Source of the DNA: Bradyrhizobium sp. Arg816
Lineage (GTDB): Bacteria > Pseudomonadota > Alphaproteobacteria > Rhizobiales > Xanthobacteraceae
NCBI RefSeq assembly: GCF_029989365.1
Contig: NZ_JAPRAQ010000005.1
Coordinates: 405,739 to 469,738, forward strand
Direction: 5' to 3'
DNA: 64,000 bases
Shown: piece after piece, positions 35,330 through 44,239 of the stretch
Layout: every line of letters begins with the position of its first letter
Numbering within the stretch: the stretch's first letter is position 1
Notes under the pieces: generated by a model
Told to the model about the DNA's origin: nothing
The model's input: only the letters and a program-made list of their open reading frames with translations
The model's database searches: none
Translations under genes and position numbers: made by a program

Positions 35330-37312
35330 ATGACGCAGGTCGGCATCAAGGTATCGACCGATACTTTTGCGAACGCAATGCTCACTTCAAGGGCGACACT
35401 CGTCGCCGAGTACCCCCTCCGGAAGCTGGCAGCGCATGAATGCGAGCAGATGGTCGCAGCCGTCGCGGGCAGCGATTTCGTGCCGCGCCAGATTACCAGC
35501 CAGATCGTGGAAAGGACCGACGGCGTGCCACTCTTTGTCGAGGAGTTCACGCGGGCCGTCGTCGATGCCGGTGCGGTCCCGCCGGCCGCCGAAAGCCCTG
35601 TGCCGAAGTTGCCGGAACCCCTGGTGCCGTCAAGTATTCACGATTCCCTGATGGAGCGCCTTGATCGTCTCGGTCCTGCCAAGCGCGTCGCCCAGATCGC
35701 CTCCGTTTTCGGAAGGCGTTTCGACTATGAAGGCATTTTCAACGTGTTTCCGGATAAGAGCCAAACGCTGCCACAGGCGTTGCGAGCTCTCGAGAGAGCG
35801 GGGATCGTGTATCGCAGCAAGGAACCTCAAGGCGAGGTCTTCACGTTCAAACATGCGATGATACAGGAAGTCGCCTACTCCTCGTTGCTCATGGAGGAAA
35901 GGCGTGAACTCCATGCGCGCGTGGCATCGTGGCTGCTCCAGGAGGCCTCCATTGAAGAAAGCGGCCAGCCGGCGGTATTAGGCTATCATTATGCGCGCGC
36001 AGGCAACATTCCGGAGGCGATCGAGGCCTGGCTCCAGGCTGGAAAATCCGCGCTGCGCAGATCTGCCACCAAGGAAGCCGTGGCTCACCTTCGCGAAGGC
36101 CTCTCGCTGATATCCAAGATGCCGGCGACGCCACGGCGCTTCGAGGCTGAAATCGGACTGCAATCCAATCTGGCGATGGCGTACACGGCCAACGCCGGAT
36201 GGTCCGACCCGAACGTCTATGACCCCTACAGTCGTGCACTCGAGCTTTGCGCGAGCCATGGCACCATTCGCGAGAAGGCGACGGTGCTGTGGGGAGGTAC
36301 CATAGCCAAGCTGGTCAACTGCGAGCTCACCAAGGGCCTCGAACACGCGGAAAATTTCGTCCGGCGGGCAGAAGAGTGGCGCAACGACGAGGCCGCCCTC
36401 ATGGCCTACACCGCCGCCGTGATCGCCAATTTCTTCCTAGGTCGTTTGCAGCAGGCGAGTGAGCTCGCGGCTCTGGTCAGCGCTCGCTACAATCCGCGCG
36501 AGCACGGCAAGCTGGTCCAGATCTATCAGCATGATCCATTAATTGTATCGCTCGTCTATTCCGGACACATTGAATGGCTGTTGGGCCGGCCCGCCCGGGC
36601 CAGAGAGTGCTGCGTGACGGCGCGGCAGCTTGCGAACGAGATCGGACATCCGTTCATGGTGGCTTTTGCCTCCATTCTCGGCGTCGCCGATCACTGGTAT
36701 GAGGGTGACCTTGCGGAGAACCTTGCCAGCGTGAAGCGTGGTCTGAAGGTCGCTGACGAGTATGGCTATCCGATGTACCGGGTCATCGGTCCATTGTGGG
36801 CAACCGCAGCGTTGGCGGCACGAGGCCCCGCGCCGGACGTGCTCGAGAAGCTATGCGGCCTGCTCGATAAACTGCCCGCCGAGAACCGGTGCATCCAGAT
36901 GCCGCTCTATCGAATTCTGCTTGCCACGGAATTCGGACGGATCGGGCAGATGGGCAGGGCTCGAAACTTCGCTGCCTCGGCTGAGGCCCTGGTGAAGCAA
37001 ACCGGCGAGCGCTGGGCAGCTCCCGAGATCTACCGGATCCACGGCTCGCTGCTGTGTCGCGATCCATCGCGGGACGACCGGGCCGCCATGCGCTTGTTCA
37101 AGCGCTCGCTTGCCTCTGCCAGGAAATTCGGGGCGGTCGGTTGGGAATTGCGCACGGCGATCAGCATCGCGCGCCTGGTCAGCGCAGGCGAGAGCGCATC
37201 CGGACGCACTGAGGCACGAGACCTGCTAATATCGACCCGGGCGAAATTCGCATCCGCGGAAACTTCCCGCGATCTGCGCGAGGCTGATGATCTGGTGAGA
37301 GTGTTGAACTAG
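35330..37312 (+). CDS. 5'-truncated ATPase/TPR protein (adenylate-cyclase-type regulator)
   Basis: The frame encodes 660 aa, but homology-like sequence begins only near 35388. The first recognisable element is the late part of an AAA ATPase domain (ERTDGVPLFVEEFTRAVV), followed by a winged-helix-like segment and a long TPR-like helical array to the C-terminus (HYARAGNIPEAIEAWLQAGKSALRR). In full-length relatives a guanylate/adenylate cyclase or other N-terminal domain and Walker A precede this; both are absent. The upstream 50 codons match the antisense strand of the integrase N-terminus, so a recombination breakpoint lies near 35387. It is probably a non-functional remnant, although the C-terminal part is intact. 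Confidence 0.75.
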   Translation: MTQVGIKVSTDTFANAMLTSRATLVAEYPLRKLAAHECEQMVAAVAGSDFVPRQITSQIVERTDGVPLFVEEFTRAVVDAGAVPPAAESPVPKLPEPLVPSSIHDSLMERLDRLGPAKRVAQIASVFGRRFDYEGIFNVFPDKSQTLPQALRALERAGIVYRSKEPQGEVFTFKHAMIQEVAYSSLLMEERRELHARVASWLLQEASIEESGQPAVLGYHYARAGNIPEAIEAWLQAGKSALRRSATKEAVAHLREGLSLISKMPATPRRFEAEIGLQSNLAMAYTANAGWSDPNVYDPYSRALELCASHGTIREKATVLWGGTIAKLVNCELTKGLEHAENFVRRAEEWRNDEAALMAYTAAVIANFFLGRLQQASELAALVSARYNPREHGKLVQIYQHDPLIVSLVYSGHIEWLLGRPARARECCVTARQLANEIGHPFMVAFASILGVADHWYEGDLAENLASVKRGLKVADEYGYPMYRVIGPLWATAALAARGPAPDVLEKLCGLLDKLPAENRCIQMPLYRILLATEFGRIGQMGRARNFAASAEALVKQTGERWAAPEIYRIHGSLLCRDPSRDDRAAMRLFKRSLASARKFGAVGWELRTAISIARLVSAGESASGRTEARDLLISTRAKFASAETSRDLREADDLVRVLN

Positions 37313-37725
37313 TATTGGCGCCTGAGATCGGACCGTTGGAGCCGGTGATGCGCAGAGCCTGGAGGCCAAGACTCAGCCCAATCGCAGGACATAGCCTCGA
37401 ACTTGGCGCCGACGCACAAAGTTAGCCGAATGAAGCGCCGCGCAATTCGAATCGAATTGCAAGGTTCGACTCCCGATCGTACTCGCGCGCACTGATAAAG
37501 TGATGGGCTGAGTGCGTATCTTGTTGCTCTGGATGAGTCCGGATGTGACCCTTCGCGGACCTGAACCGCGGATCCGGTGATGTCCGCTCACAGTGGCAGA
37601 GCAGACCATCTACCATGGACCCGCCGACTTCCGAGCTTGATCCGAAGGCGACGTTCGGCCGGCGACCGCAATGGTAGCCCCTTCGTGAGGATCAGGGCCA
37701 TGGCTTCCCACAGCCGGGACAATCG
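37313..37725. other. Intergenic interval holding the first 92-bp repeat
   Basis: No gene is seen. The interval contains the first copy of a direct repeat (37549-37640), listed separately, and otherwise unremarkable sequence. Confidence 0.45.
37549..37640 (+). repeat. 92-bp direct repeat, copy 1
   Basis: Nearly identical to 38108-38199, with one mismatch seen (GCAGACC against GCGGACC). It begins CCCTTCGCGGACCTG and contains GATGTCCGCT and AGCAGACC, which resembles a family of short interspersed repeats in bradyrhizobial intergenic DNA. Confidence 0.9.
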
Positions 37726-37926
37726 TCAGAGCGCGACTGTTTCCTCGACCACATGGTTCAGCGGCGTCCCCTCCGCGGACAAGGTCATTCGCAGTTTGAG
37801 CTTGCCACCCTTCACCTCTCCGCTACGCACTAGGTTCTCAATTTCACGCTGCGATGTAACTCCGACATGCTTCGGAAATTTACGGATAGCCATATTGAAG
37901 CGGTCTTCATCGAACTCGGCGGTCAT
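37726..37926 (-). CDS. Small conserved protein, DUF6494-like
   Basis: A 66-residue protein with FNMAIRKFPKHVGVTSQREIENLVR and a C-terminal beta-like part (GKLKLRMTLSAEGTPLNHVVEETV). The N-terminal half resembles the small DUF6494 family as I remember it; no function is known to me. The start at 37926 has GGGAGAA 6 bp upstream. It is framed on both sides by the 92-bp direct repeat copies. Confidence 0.7.
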   Translation of the reverse strand: MTAEFDEDRFNMAIRKFPKHVGVTSQREIENLVRSGEVKGGKLKLRMTLSAEGTPLNHVVEETVAL

Positions 37927-38107
37927 GGCTGTTCTCCCTGATCGGGCAGGCAAAGTCTAGCACGAGGCGAGCAATGACGAAACATCGAGGCCTCGCTCGC
38001 GTCGCCACCGACTTCCTCCTCAACCTGATTGCCTGCAACCTCGGCCCGAAGCTGAAGATTACACCTGGAAGCGAAAATCTCACTCAGTGGAGTGCTTCCG
38101 CTTCTGG

Positions 38108-38199
38108 CCCTTCGCGGACCTGAACCGCGGATCCGGTGATGTCCGCTCACAGTGGCAGAGCGGACCATCTACCATGGACCCGCCGACTTCCGAGCTTGA
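38108..38199 (+). repeat. 92-bp direct repeat, copy 2
   Basis: Second copy of the repeat at 37549-37640, in the same orientation, 559 bp downstream. The two copies bracket the small gene at 37726-37926. Confidence 0.9.
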
Positions 38200-38562
38200 C
38201 CCACAGCCGACGTCGAAGGGCTGACCTAGTGCATCTTACAGGTCGGATTTGCGGGGACTTTGCGCGAAATCGAGGAACAAACTGTCGTGCGTCCTCTTCG
38301 CACCTTTATTCGCCTCTTCAGGCCCAAACAGGAGTGCTTCTAGCGACCCAGTTCGGTACCGAGGTGGCGCGCCGGAGGACCGACGGGTTGGTTGGCGCGT
38401 AATGGCCTCATGCGACGGGAAGCACGGCACGTCATGGATGAGTTGCGGCAGGCGATTCAGCTCTGCCTGAGAGCGAGGCCGGATCATCGAAATCATAGAC
38501 GTTCAGGCCCTTCGCAGGATTGTCCGTCACACTGTCGTCGAAAGCACAGGCCCGGACTTAGG
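38200..38562. other. Intergenic interval without recognised genes
   Basis: 363 bp between repeat copy 2 and the serine hydrolase gene end. Several overlapping frames exist on both strands, but none shows recognisable motifs, ribosome site or consistent codon use. Confidence 0.4.
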
Positions 38563-39729
38563 TCAACTCGACGACAAACCAGCCTCGACCTCGGCGTTCA
38601 GAAGAGTGGACATAATTTTCTGTCCCACTGGCGAAGCGAGGGCGCCAGCGGACAGAACCACTACGCCATTGCACGACGGAGCGTTTGCGCCGTTCTGAAC
38701 CCAGCTCTCAAACCCCATCCACGAGCTGAAGCCTGGTACGCCCCCATCTTTCGACAGGACACGTCCCGCGGCACCGGCGATATTCGGAAAGAACCATCCA
38801 ATTCCGACCGTGGGGCCCTGCGCCTGCACGCTGCAGGTGCCCGTCGTACCGCATTGGCCACGGGCCGAGCCGGTCTGCTGCTGCGTCTGCAGGATGGCGA
38901 ATTCCGTTGGCGAAGGCTGCAGTTGGCCCATATTGTAGAGCAACCATTGAAGCATGTCCGAGGCGCTACTGACGATCGATCCGCTCCCGAACACCATGGG
39001 TGGGCACGGCAGGTAGCTCTGGTTTACGGTGAAAGCCGTCGTCCCGTCATATCCACACGCCATGCTGGGAACTTGGTTCGTATTGAACAACGCGGTGTTG
39101 CCCATGCCCAGATCCGCGCACAGCTCCGCGAGTTGCCCGTTGTACGCATTATAGACGTCGACGTAGGGGTTCTGCGGGTTGAGGCCGACGATAGCCAGGA
39201 GGGACCAGGCAAGGTTTGAATACGTGTAGCACTGGCCCGCGGGGCAGATCCAAGCCGAGTTCTGTCCGCTGTTGAACCAATCGACGAGCTTGGCGAAGGT
39301 CTGCAAGTTACTGGCCGGGCAGAATTGTCCACGCGGATCGGGAGGCAGGCCATTGTCCTGCGGAAACCCCGAAGCATAAGTGACGATGTCGGCAACCGGA
39401 ATCCCGCTGATTGCTGCAGGCAGGGAAATCGAGGGCATGCAGGACCCAACCGTATTTCCATCATATGTGCCTTGAAGACCGTGAAAAATTCTGGATGTGA
39501 AAACTTTTGAAATGGATCCGATTTCGAACAGAGTATTTGGCAGGTTCGCAGCGCTCACGAAACTATGGCTTGAGTCCCAAGCCTCAATCTTAGAGGGAGA
39601 GAAGAACTTTGCAGAGGGGACGCCGGAGCCGTCAAAATCCGTAAAGACGTATACTGCCATCGCCATGTAATCGCTGACAGCAGCGTCTATGATGCTTTGG
39701 ATCGCCGAGCTTGGGTCCGATAAAGCCAT
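38563..39729 (-). CDS. Serine hydrolase, class C beta-lactamase/esterase fold
   Basis: A 388-residue protein of the penicillin-binding/beta-lactamase-related group. The SxxK motif is SISK (Ser near residue 72), preceded by FEIGS as in family members; the second motif is YSNLAW near 170, and a KDGGVPGF segment near 335 takes the place of the KTG-type motif. Seven or more cysteines suggest an extracytoplasmic location, but no clear signal peptide is seen at the predicted start. Esterase or D-aminopeptidase-like activity is as likely as beta-lactamase activity. It is flanked by repeats and gene remnants, so it may be recently acquired. Confidence 0.8.
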   Translation of the reverse strand: MALSDPSSAIQSIIDAAVSDYMAMAVYVFTDFDGSGVPSAKFFSPSKIEAWDSSHSFVSAANLPNTLFEIGSISKVFTSRIFHGLQGTYDGNTVGSCMPSISLPAAISGIPVADIVTYASGFPQDNGLPPDPRGQFCPASNLQTFAKLVDWFNSGQNSAWICPAGQCYTYSNLAWSLLAIVGLNPQNPYVDVYNAYNGQLAELCADLGMGNTALFNTNQVPSMACGYDGTTAFTVNQSYLPCPPMVFGSGSIVSSASDMLQWLLYNMGQLQPSPTEFAILQTQQQTGSARGQCGTTGTCSVQAQGPTVGIGWFFPNIAGAAGRVLSKDGGVPGFSSWMGFESWVQNGANAPSCNGVVVLSAGALASPVGQKIMSTLLNAEVEAGLSSS

Positions 39730-39892
39730 GAGCGCCTCTCCCCATTACACGCTGGATCGCAAGCAAACTTTAGCGCCTTTCGTTTCGGTTGTCTTTATTA
39801 TAATAGAACCGTAGAGGTTGATTATAAATGCGTGGTGAAGAGCGTCCTAAGTCCCGTGTAGGCGCTATGTCTGGGTTTGGCCCGTCCGAGAC

Positions 39893-40384
39893 ATGCCAAC
39901 TGCACTGAGCGATGTCCGCATTCAGGGATATCCCGGAAGGCATGTGCTCATGTGGGCCGCCGAAGCGGAACCGGCAATTGCGCGGGGCGAGCGCGCGCTG
40001 CGGCTGTCTCCGTTCGATTCCTGGTCGTTCGCGGTGTTTGGCTCGCAGGCGCTCGGACACTTTCTTTTGGAGCGACCGGGTGAGGCGGCAAAGGCGGCTT
40101 ACCGGGCGGTGCAGTCCAATCCAGGGCACAGCATCAACTATGTCATCCTGATCGGGCCCCTGGTCACGCTCCGCCGGTTCGACGAGGCGAAGGCAGCCGC
40201 TGCGCGCGTAATTGAATTGCAGCCCAATTTTAGGATCAGTCAGCAGTTTGGCGGTATTGACTGCGCGCCGGCGCTCGCCACGAAGCTCGGCGCGGCATTG
40301 CAGACGGCCGGATTGCCCGAGTCGTTAGCCAACCTTGCATACTCGAGCATGTCTGCAGTTGGCCCATTGCTTCAGTTGGCGTAG
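39893..40384 (+). pseudogene. C-terminal remnant of a TPR adenylate-cyclase-like regulator
   Basis: From about 39945 the frame matches the end of TolB/TPR-type regulators such as the gene at 47229-48794: RALRLSPFDSWSF, RAVQSNPGHSIN, RVIELQPNFRIS and the closing ALQTAGLPE. All upstream domains are missing and no start signal is apparent. It is interpreted as a leftover of a deleted gene. It could be expressed as a 163-residue peptide, but the function would be lost. Confidence 0.7.
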
Positions 40385-40405
40385 TGCCACGCAATGGGCG
40401 GTTAA

Positions 40406-40735
40406 GTGAAGAACCCGTACGCGCCGGCGCTGATGGATGATCGCGGCATCCCGGTCGTGCCGCCGGGCGGATCGAGCGCGGGCTCGGCTGTCGCGGTGGC
40501 GGCCGGCCTGTGCGCAGCCTCGATCGGCATCGAGACGTCGGGCTCGCTGCTGTATCCCGCGAGCCAAAACGGCCTCGTCACCGTGAAGCCTACCGTTGGG
40601 CTGGTCAGCCGGGCCGGGATCGCGCCGATCGCGCACAGCCAGGACACTGCAGGGCCGATGACGCGGACGGTGCGCGACGCGGCGATGCTATTGAACGTGC
40701 TGGCGGCCAAAGACCCGCTCGACCCGGCGACGGAG
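40406..40735 (+). pseudogene. Internal fragment of an amidase-signature enzyme
   Basis: The frame carries the amidase-signature nucleophile region [21 protein letters not shown] followed by [20 protein letters not shown] and the [16 protein letters not shown] segment. The catalytic Lys-containing N-terminal part and the C-terminal half are missing. The homology ends abruptly near 40735, where a membrane transporter fragment begins in another frame. Confidence 0.8.
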
Positions 40736-40908
40736 CGGCAGCGGCGGTCGGTGACTACACCTATGGCGGCGGGCTGATCTACGACGCGCTCGGTTCCTAC
40801 AACATGGCCTGGCGCATCGGCGTGGCGGTGGGGCTCGCCGCCGGCATCGTCGAGATCGCGTTTGCGCTGATCAAGCCGACCGCGCCGCCCTTGATGCGAA
40901 CCGCATAG
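40736..40908 (+). pseudogene. C-terminal fragment of an MFS transporter
   Basis: In the frame offset from the amidase fragment, [39 protein letters not shown] and the closing PTAPPLMRT (given here in parts) read as the last transmembrane helix and tail of a major facilitator. Only this end is present, directly joined to the amidase fragment, which indicates a deletion fusing two unrelated genes. Confidence 0.65.
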
Positions 40909-41033
40909 GCATCGTCAGCCACTGCTCATTCGTTGGGCGATGGGCTGCTGCGTGAAGCAGCGCGTGGCGCGGTTGCCGCAAAGCAGCAAACTGGAATCGA
41001 AGCGCATTCAGTAGCTTGAATGAATCGTGTCGA

Positions 41034-41049
41034 TGGTGCGAATCTTGCA
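41034..41049 (+). promoter_or_regulatory. Candidate sigma-54 promoter upstream of amtB
   Basis: TGGTGCGAATCTTGCA has GG and GC separated by exactly 10 bases, as in -24/-12 promoters, and matches TGGCACGNNNTTTGCA at most positions. It lies 73 bp upstream of the small frame at 41122 and about 260 bp upstream of the amtB start. Ammonium transporter genes are commonly RpoN/NtrC controlled, which supports the reading. An inverted repeat, GCTGCT-GCGTGA-AGCAGC, lies about 80 bp upstream. Confidence 0.45.
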
Positions 41050-41121
41050 CGTCCTTTGACCAAGAATTGGAACCGTCTCTGACGCTTTCCGATCTGGCGA
41101 CAAGGGAAAGGCCGATAAGCC

Positions 41122-41310
41122 ATGAGGCTGGTCGGTGCCAGTCTCCAGCCATCGACGCTCGACGACCTCATCGCGCCGAGCTGCGCTCATTGTGTCCCGA
41201 AAATCCGAGCTGATCTCGCTGGCGTCGTCGCGCCGGCGCGCATGATCATCTCTGCGGTTCCACTCAAACAGGGCCCAGAAGACATCTCTTGCGACTTGGG
41301 AGGACGATGA
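41122..41310 (+). CDS. Possible small CxxC protein coupled to amtB
   Basis: A 62-codon frame with an N-terminus MRLVGASLQPSTLDDLIAPSCAHC similar in style to small bradyrhizobial Cys-containing proteins. Its TGA overlaps the amtB start (ATGATG), the geometry of translational coupling, and it lies just downstream of the candidate sigma-54 promoter. The second half lacks the further cysteines expected, so it could be a decayed gene that now serves only as leader. Confidence 0.35.
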   Translation: MRLVGASLQPSTLDDLIAPSCAHCVPKIRADLAGVVAPARMIISAVPLKQGPEDISCDLGGR

Positions 41311-42701
41311 TGGAATCAAAAACATCCACCCGCCAAAGGCTCGTGACATTGGTGGTCGCGTTGCTGGGAATTGCACTGCTCTACCTCGCCCTCGGCGACG
41401 TTGCGCTCGCGGAGGATGCGGGCCCGCCAGCCTGCGGCGGCAAGATCCTCGAGAAGTGCACGCCCAATCCAGGCGACACCGCCTGGATGCTCACCTCCGT
41501 TGCGCTGGTGCTGATGATGACGGTCCCGGGGCTCGGGCTGTTCTATGGCGGTATGGTGCGCAAGAAGAACGTGGGCGACACCGTGATGACGAGTTTTGCG
41601 GTGACTTGCCTAGTTACGATTCTGTTCGCGATCCTGACCTATAGTCTGGCCTTCCGCGCCGGCACGCCGTTCATCGGCGGGCTGGACCGCATGTTCCTGA
41701 AGGACATCCTCAGCGACATCGGCAAGGGCGGGATCGGCAACCCCAATCCGCTCGCGGCGACGATCCCCGAAAGCGTCTACATCTGCTTCCAGATGACGTT
41801 CGCGATCATCACGCCCGCGCTGATTGCAGGGGCCTTCGCCGAGCGGATGAAGTTCTCCGCGATGCTCTGGTTCATCGGCCTGTGGGCGATCTTCGTCTAC
41901 GCGCCGGTCGCGCATTGGGTGTGGGGCCCTGACGGCATCTTCGCCTCCGGCAACGACGCCGCCTGGGTCAAGGTGCTCGACTTCGCCGGCGGGACTGTCG
42001 TGCATATCAATGCCGGCGTGGCAGGCCTGATGTGCGCCATCATGCTCGGCAAGCGCAAGGAGGCGGGACCGGCCCACAACATGGTGCTGACCTTCATCGG
42101 CGCCTCGCTGCTGTGGGTCGGCTGGTTCGGCTTCAACGCGGGCTCCGCGGTGACGGCAGGCATGCAGGCCGGCATGGCGATGCTGGTGACGCAGATCGCG
42201 ACCGCGGTCGCCGGCTTCACCTGGATGCTGGTCGAGTGGTCGCTCAAGGGCAAGCCGACGGTCGTCGGCATCTGCTCGGGCGCGGTGGCAGGCCTCGTCG
42301 CCATCACGCCCGCGTCGGGTTTCGTCGGCCCGATCGGCGCCTTCGTGATCGGCATCGCGGCCGGCGTCCTCTGCTACTGGGGATGCACCGGGCTCAAGAA
42401 CATGTTCAGCTATGACGACGCGCTCGATTGCTTCGGCGTCCACGCCGTCGGCGGCATCGTCGGCGCATTGCTCACCGGCGTCTTCGCCGTCGAGCAATAT
42501 GGCGGCACCGCGGGGGCTCTGGAGGGAAACCCGGGCCAGTTCATCAACCAGTGCATCGGCGTCGCCACGGTCTTTGTCTACGATGCCGTCGTCAGCCTGA
42601 TCATCCTGTACGTGATCAAGCTGTTTATCGGTTTGCGGGTGTCGGAGGATATGGAGCGCGACGGTCTCGACCTCGCACTGCATGGCGAGGTCGTGCACTA
42701 G
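41310..42701 (+). CDS. amtB: Ammonium transporter
   Basis: Inner-membrane ammonium channel of the Amt/Rh family, about 463 aa with 11-12 helices. Signature segments: FYGGMVRKKN, the pore phenylalanine region ICFQMTFAIITPALIAGAFAERM, DFAGGTVVHINAGVAGL with one pore His, and CFGVHAVGGIVGALLTG with the second. An N-terminal hydrophobic leader ends at ALAEDAG. The ATG at 41310 sits 6 bp after GGAGG; the adjacent ATG at 41307 is closer. No glnK gene adjoins, which is unusual because amtB is often paired with it. It is likely induced by nitrogen limitation. Confidence 0.95.
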   Translation: MESKTSTRQRLVTLVVALLGIALLYLALGDVALAEDAGPPACGGKILEKCTPNPGDTAWMLTSVALVLMMTVPGLGLFYGGMVRKKNVGDTVMTSFAVTCLVTILFAILTYSLAFRAGTPFIGGLDRMFLKDILSDIGKGGIGNPNPLAATIPESVYICFQMTFAIITPALIAGAFAERMKFSAMLWFIGLWAIFVYAPVAHWVWGPDGIFASGNDAAWVKVLDFAGGTVVHINAGVAGLMCAIMLGKRKEAGPAHNMVLTFIGASLLWVGWFGFNAGSAVTAGMQAGMAMLVTQIATAVAGFTWMLVEWSLKGKPTVVGICSGAVAGLVAITPASGFVGPIGAFVIGIAAGVLCYWGCTGLKNMFSYDDALDCFGVHAVGGIVGALLTGVFAVEQYGGTAGALEGNPGQFINQCIGVATVFVYDAVVSLIILYVIKLFIGLRVSEDMERDGLDLALHGEVVH

Positions 42702-42775
42702 ATCGCCGACGGCAATGTTGAACGAATCCGGCCATCCGCGTTCCCTGCGGATGCGCCGGCACGGGAGAAGGCACG

Positions 42776-43120
42776 ATGACCGAGATTTTTGCGCAAGGTG
42801 ACCTGCTGATCGAGCGGGTACCCGATGTAGCGCCATCGGGAACGCTCGCCGAAATCGCCGAAGGTGCGCCTCTGGTCCTGCTGGAGGGCGAGGCCACGGG
42901 ACATTGTCATGCGATCCGCGAGCGCGTGACGCTGTTTCACGACGACGATCTGGCGCGCGACATTCCGGCCGGGCTCTATCTCGGGCATCTCCAGATCGCC
43001 TCGGCCTATGCGCGGGTGACGCATCAGGAGCATGCGCCGCTGACGCTGCCGCGAGGGACCTATCGGGTGCGCCGCCAGCGTGAACTGGGGCCTCGGGATG
43101 CGCGCGTCCTCGCCGACTGA
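42776..43120 (+). CDS. Conserved hypothetical protein with His-containing beta-rich fold
   Basis: A 114-residue, beta-rich protein. Conserved-looking features are an N-terminal QGDLLIERV, the GEATGHCHAI motif (His43, His45), THQEHAPLTLP (His83, His86) and the ending YRVRRQRE. Four histidines in two HxxH/HxH-like clusters could bind a metal in a small barrel. It lies 74 bp after amtB and overlaps the next gene by 23 bp. I recall the same pair of proteins occurring together in other bacteria, but its function is not known to me. Confidence 0.75.
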   Translation: MTEIFAQGDLLIERVPDVAPSGTLAEIAEGAPLVLLEGEATGHCHAIRERVTLFHDDDLARDIPAGLYLGHLQIASAYARVTHQEHAPLTLPRGTYRVRRQRELGPRDARVLAD

Positions 43121-44225
43121 GCAGGCGCTGTCTGCGGGGCAGATGGCGGCGTTGGGCGATTACCGCGCGCGGTGGATAGCCATCCGACGCTCGACGGCGC
43201 CTGCCGATCGCGACACCGCGGAGCAGGGCGTGCGTCTTGCCTATGAGGCCGCAGGACTGGAGCCGCCGGCCCGCATCGTATGGTGCGACAGCCCGCTGGC
43301 GCTGTCCGGGCTTGCCGGCCGGATGTCGCAGGGCGACGGCGGCAATGTGCGCTTTCGTCTCCTCGATCGCCTGCGCCGGCGCATAGCTTCGCAGGTTGAA
43401 GCGCGGGTTCACCGGAAGGTGCTTGCCGCGGTCGACAGCGCAGTCAATCACGCCGACCTGCTGGTCGCCGCTGCAGCCGACGCGGTGATACGCAGCGTGC
43501 CGGAGCAAAATCTGTCCATGCTGGGCCAGCTGCGCCGAACCGGCCTGTCGTTCTCCGGCGTGTTACAGGCGCTCGCTGCTCCGCGGGGCTTTTCGACCTG
43601 CGCAGCGGGGCCGCACGATCTTTCGTGGCTTGGCGCTTATGACTATCTCCGCGAGGTCCTTGGTCTGCACGCAGAGACGGAGCCGCTGCGCGGCCTGATG
43701 CAGCTCGCGACGAGCGTGGGCTGGCTACAGCCGCACGAGCACACCTGCTGGCTCGCGGAGCGACCGAACCTCATGTGCGGTGACGCGCGCGACCGGCTGC
43801 ATCACGCCAGCGGTCCGGCACTGCGTTATCCCGACGGCTGGTCGATCTGGGCCTGGCGCGGGGTGGAGGTGCCCCGCTGGATCATCGAACATCGGGACCG
43901 GATCACGCTCGCTGCGATCGACGAGCAAGTCGACGTCCAGGTCCGCCGCTGCATGATCGAGATCATGACGCCGGAACGTTACGTCGCGCTCGGCGGCGCC
44001 ACCTGTGTGGCCGAGGACGAAACCGGAATCCTGTGGCGCCGCAACTGGCTCGCCGCGGACGCCTGGGCGGCCGTGGAGGTCGTCAACGCCACGCCCGAGC
44101 CGGACGGCACGCGCAGGCATTTCTTCCTCCAGGTGCCGGCCAATCTGCGCACGGCGCGCGAAGCGGTCGCATGGACCTACGGCATGAGGGCAGAGGCCTA
44201 CGCACACCTCGTGCTGAGGACGTGA
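43098..44225 (+). CDS. DUF6745-type protein
   Basis: A 375-residue soluble protein. The C-terminal half has the features I associate with DUF6745: HHASGPALRYPDGWSIWAWRGVEVP, a charged RWIIEHRDRIT helix and a closing segment on LRTAREAVAWTYG. The N-terminal half is helical with ALGDYRARWIAIRRSTAPAD. The start at 43098 (MRASSP) lies inside the end of the upstream gene, so the two are translationally linked. No catalytic motif is evident. Function unknown; the partner's His clusters make a joint enzymatic or sensing role possible, but this is speculation. Confidence 0.75.
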   Translation: MRASSPTEQALSAGQMAALGDYRARWIAIRRSTAPADRDTAEQGVRLAYEAAGLEPPARIVWCDSPLALSGLAGRMSQGDGGNVRFRLLDRLRRRIASQVEARVHRKVLAAVDSAVNHADLLVAAAADAVIRSVPEQNLSMLGQLRRTGLSFSGVLQALAAPRGFSTCAAGPHDLSWLGAYDYLREVLGLHAETEPLRGLMQLATSVGWLQPHEHTCWLAERPNLMCGDARDRLHHASGPALRYPDGWSIWAWRGVEVPRWIIEHRDRITLAAIDEQVDVQVRRCMIEIMTPERYVALGGATCVAEDETGILWRRNWLAADAWAAVEVVNATPEPDGTRRHFFLQVPANLRTAREAVAWTYGMRAEAYAHLVLRT

Positions 44226-44239
44226 TGCATGCGTGGTCG

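Noticed and set aside
41610..43508. 632-codon minus-strand frame over amtB and its neighbours
   Set aside because: Antisense of three supported plus-strand genes; rich in His/Arg/Asp, no family pattern.
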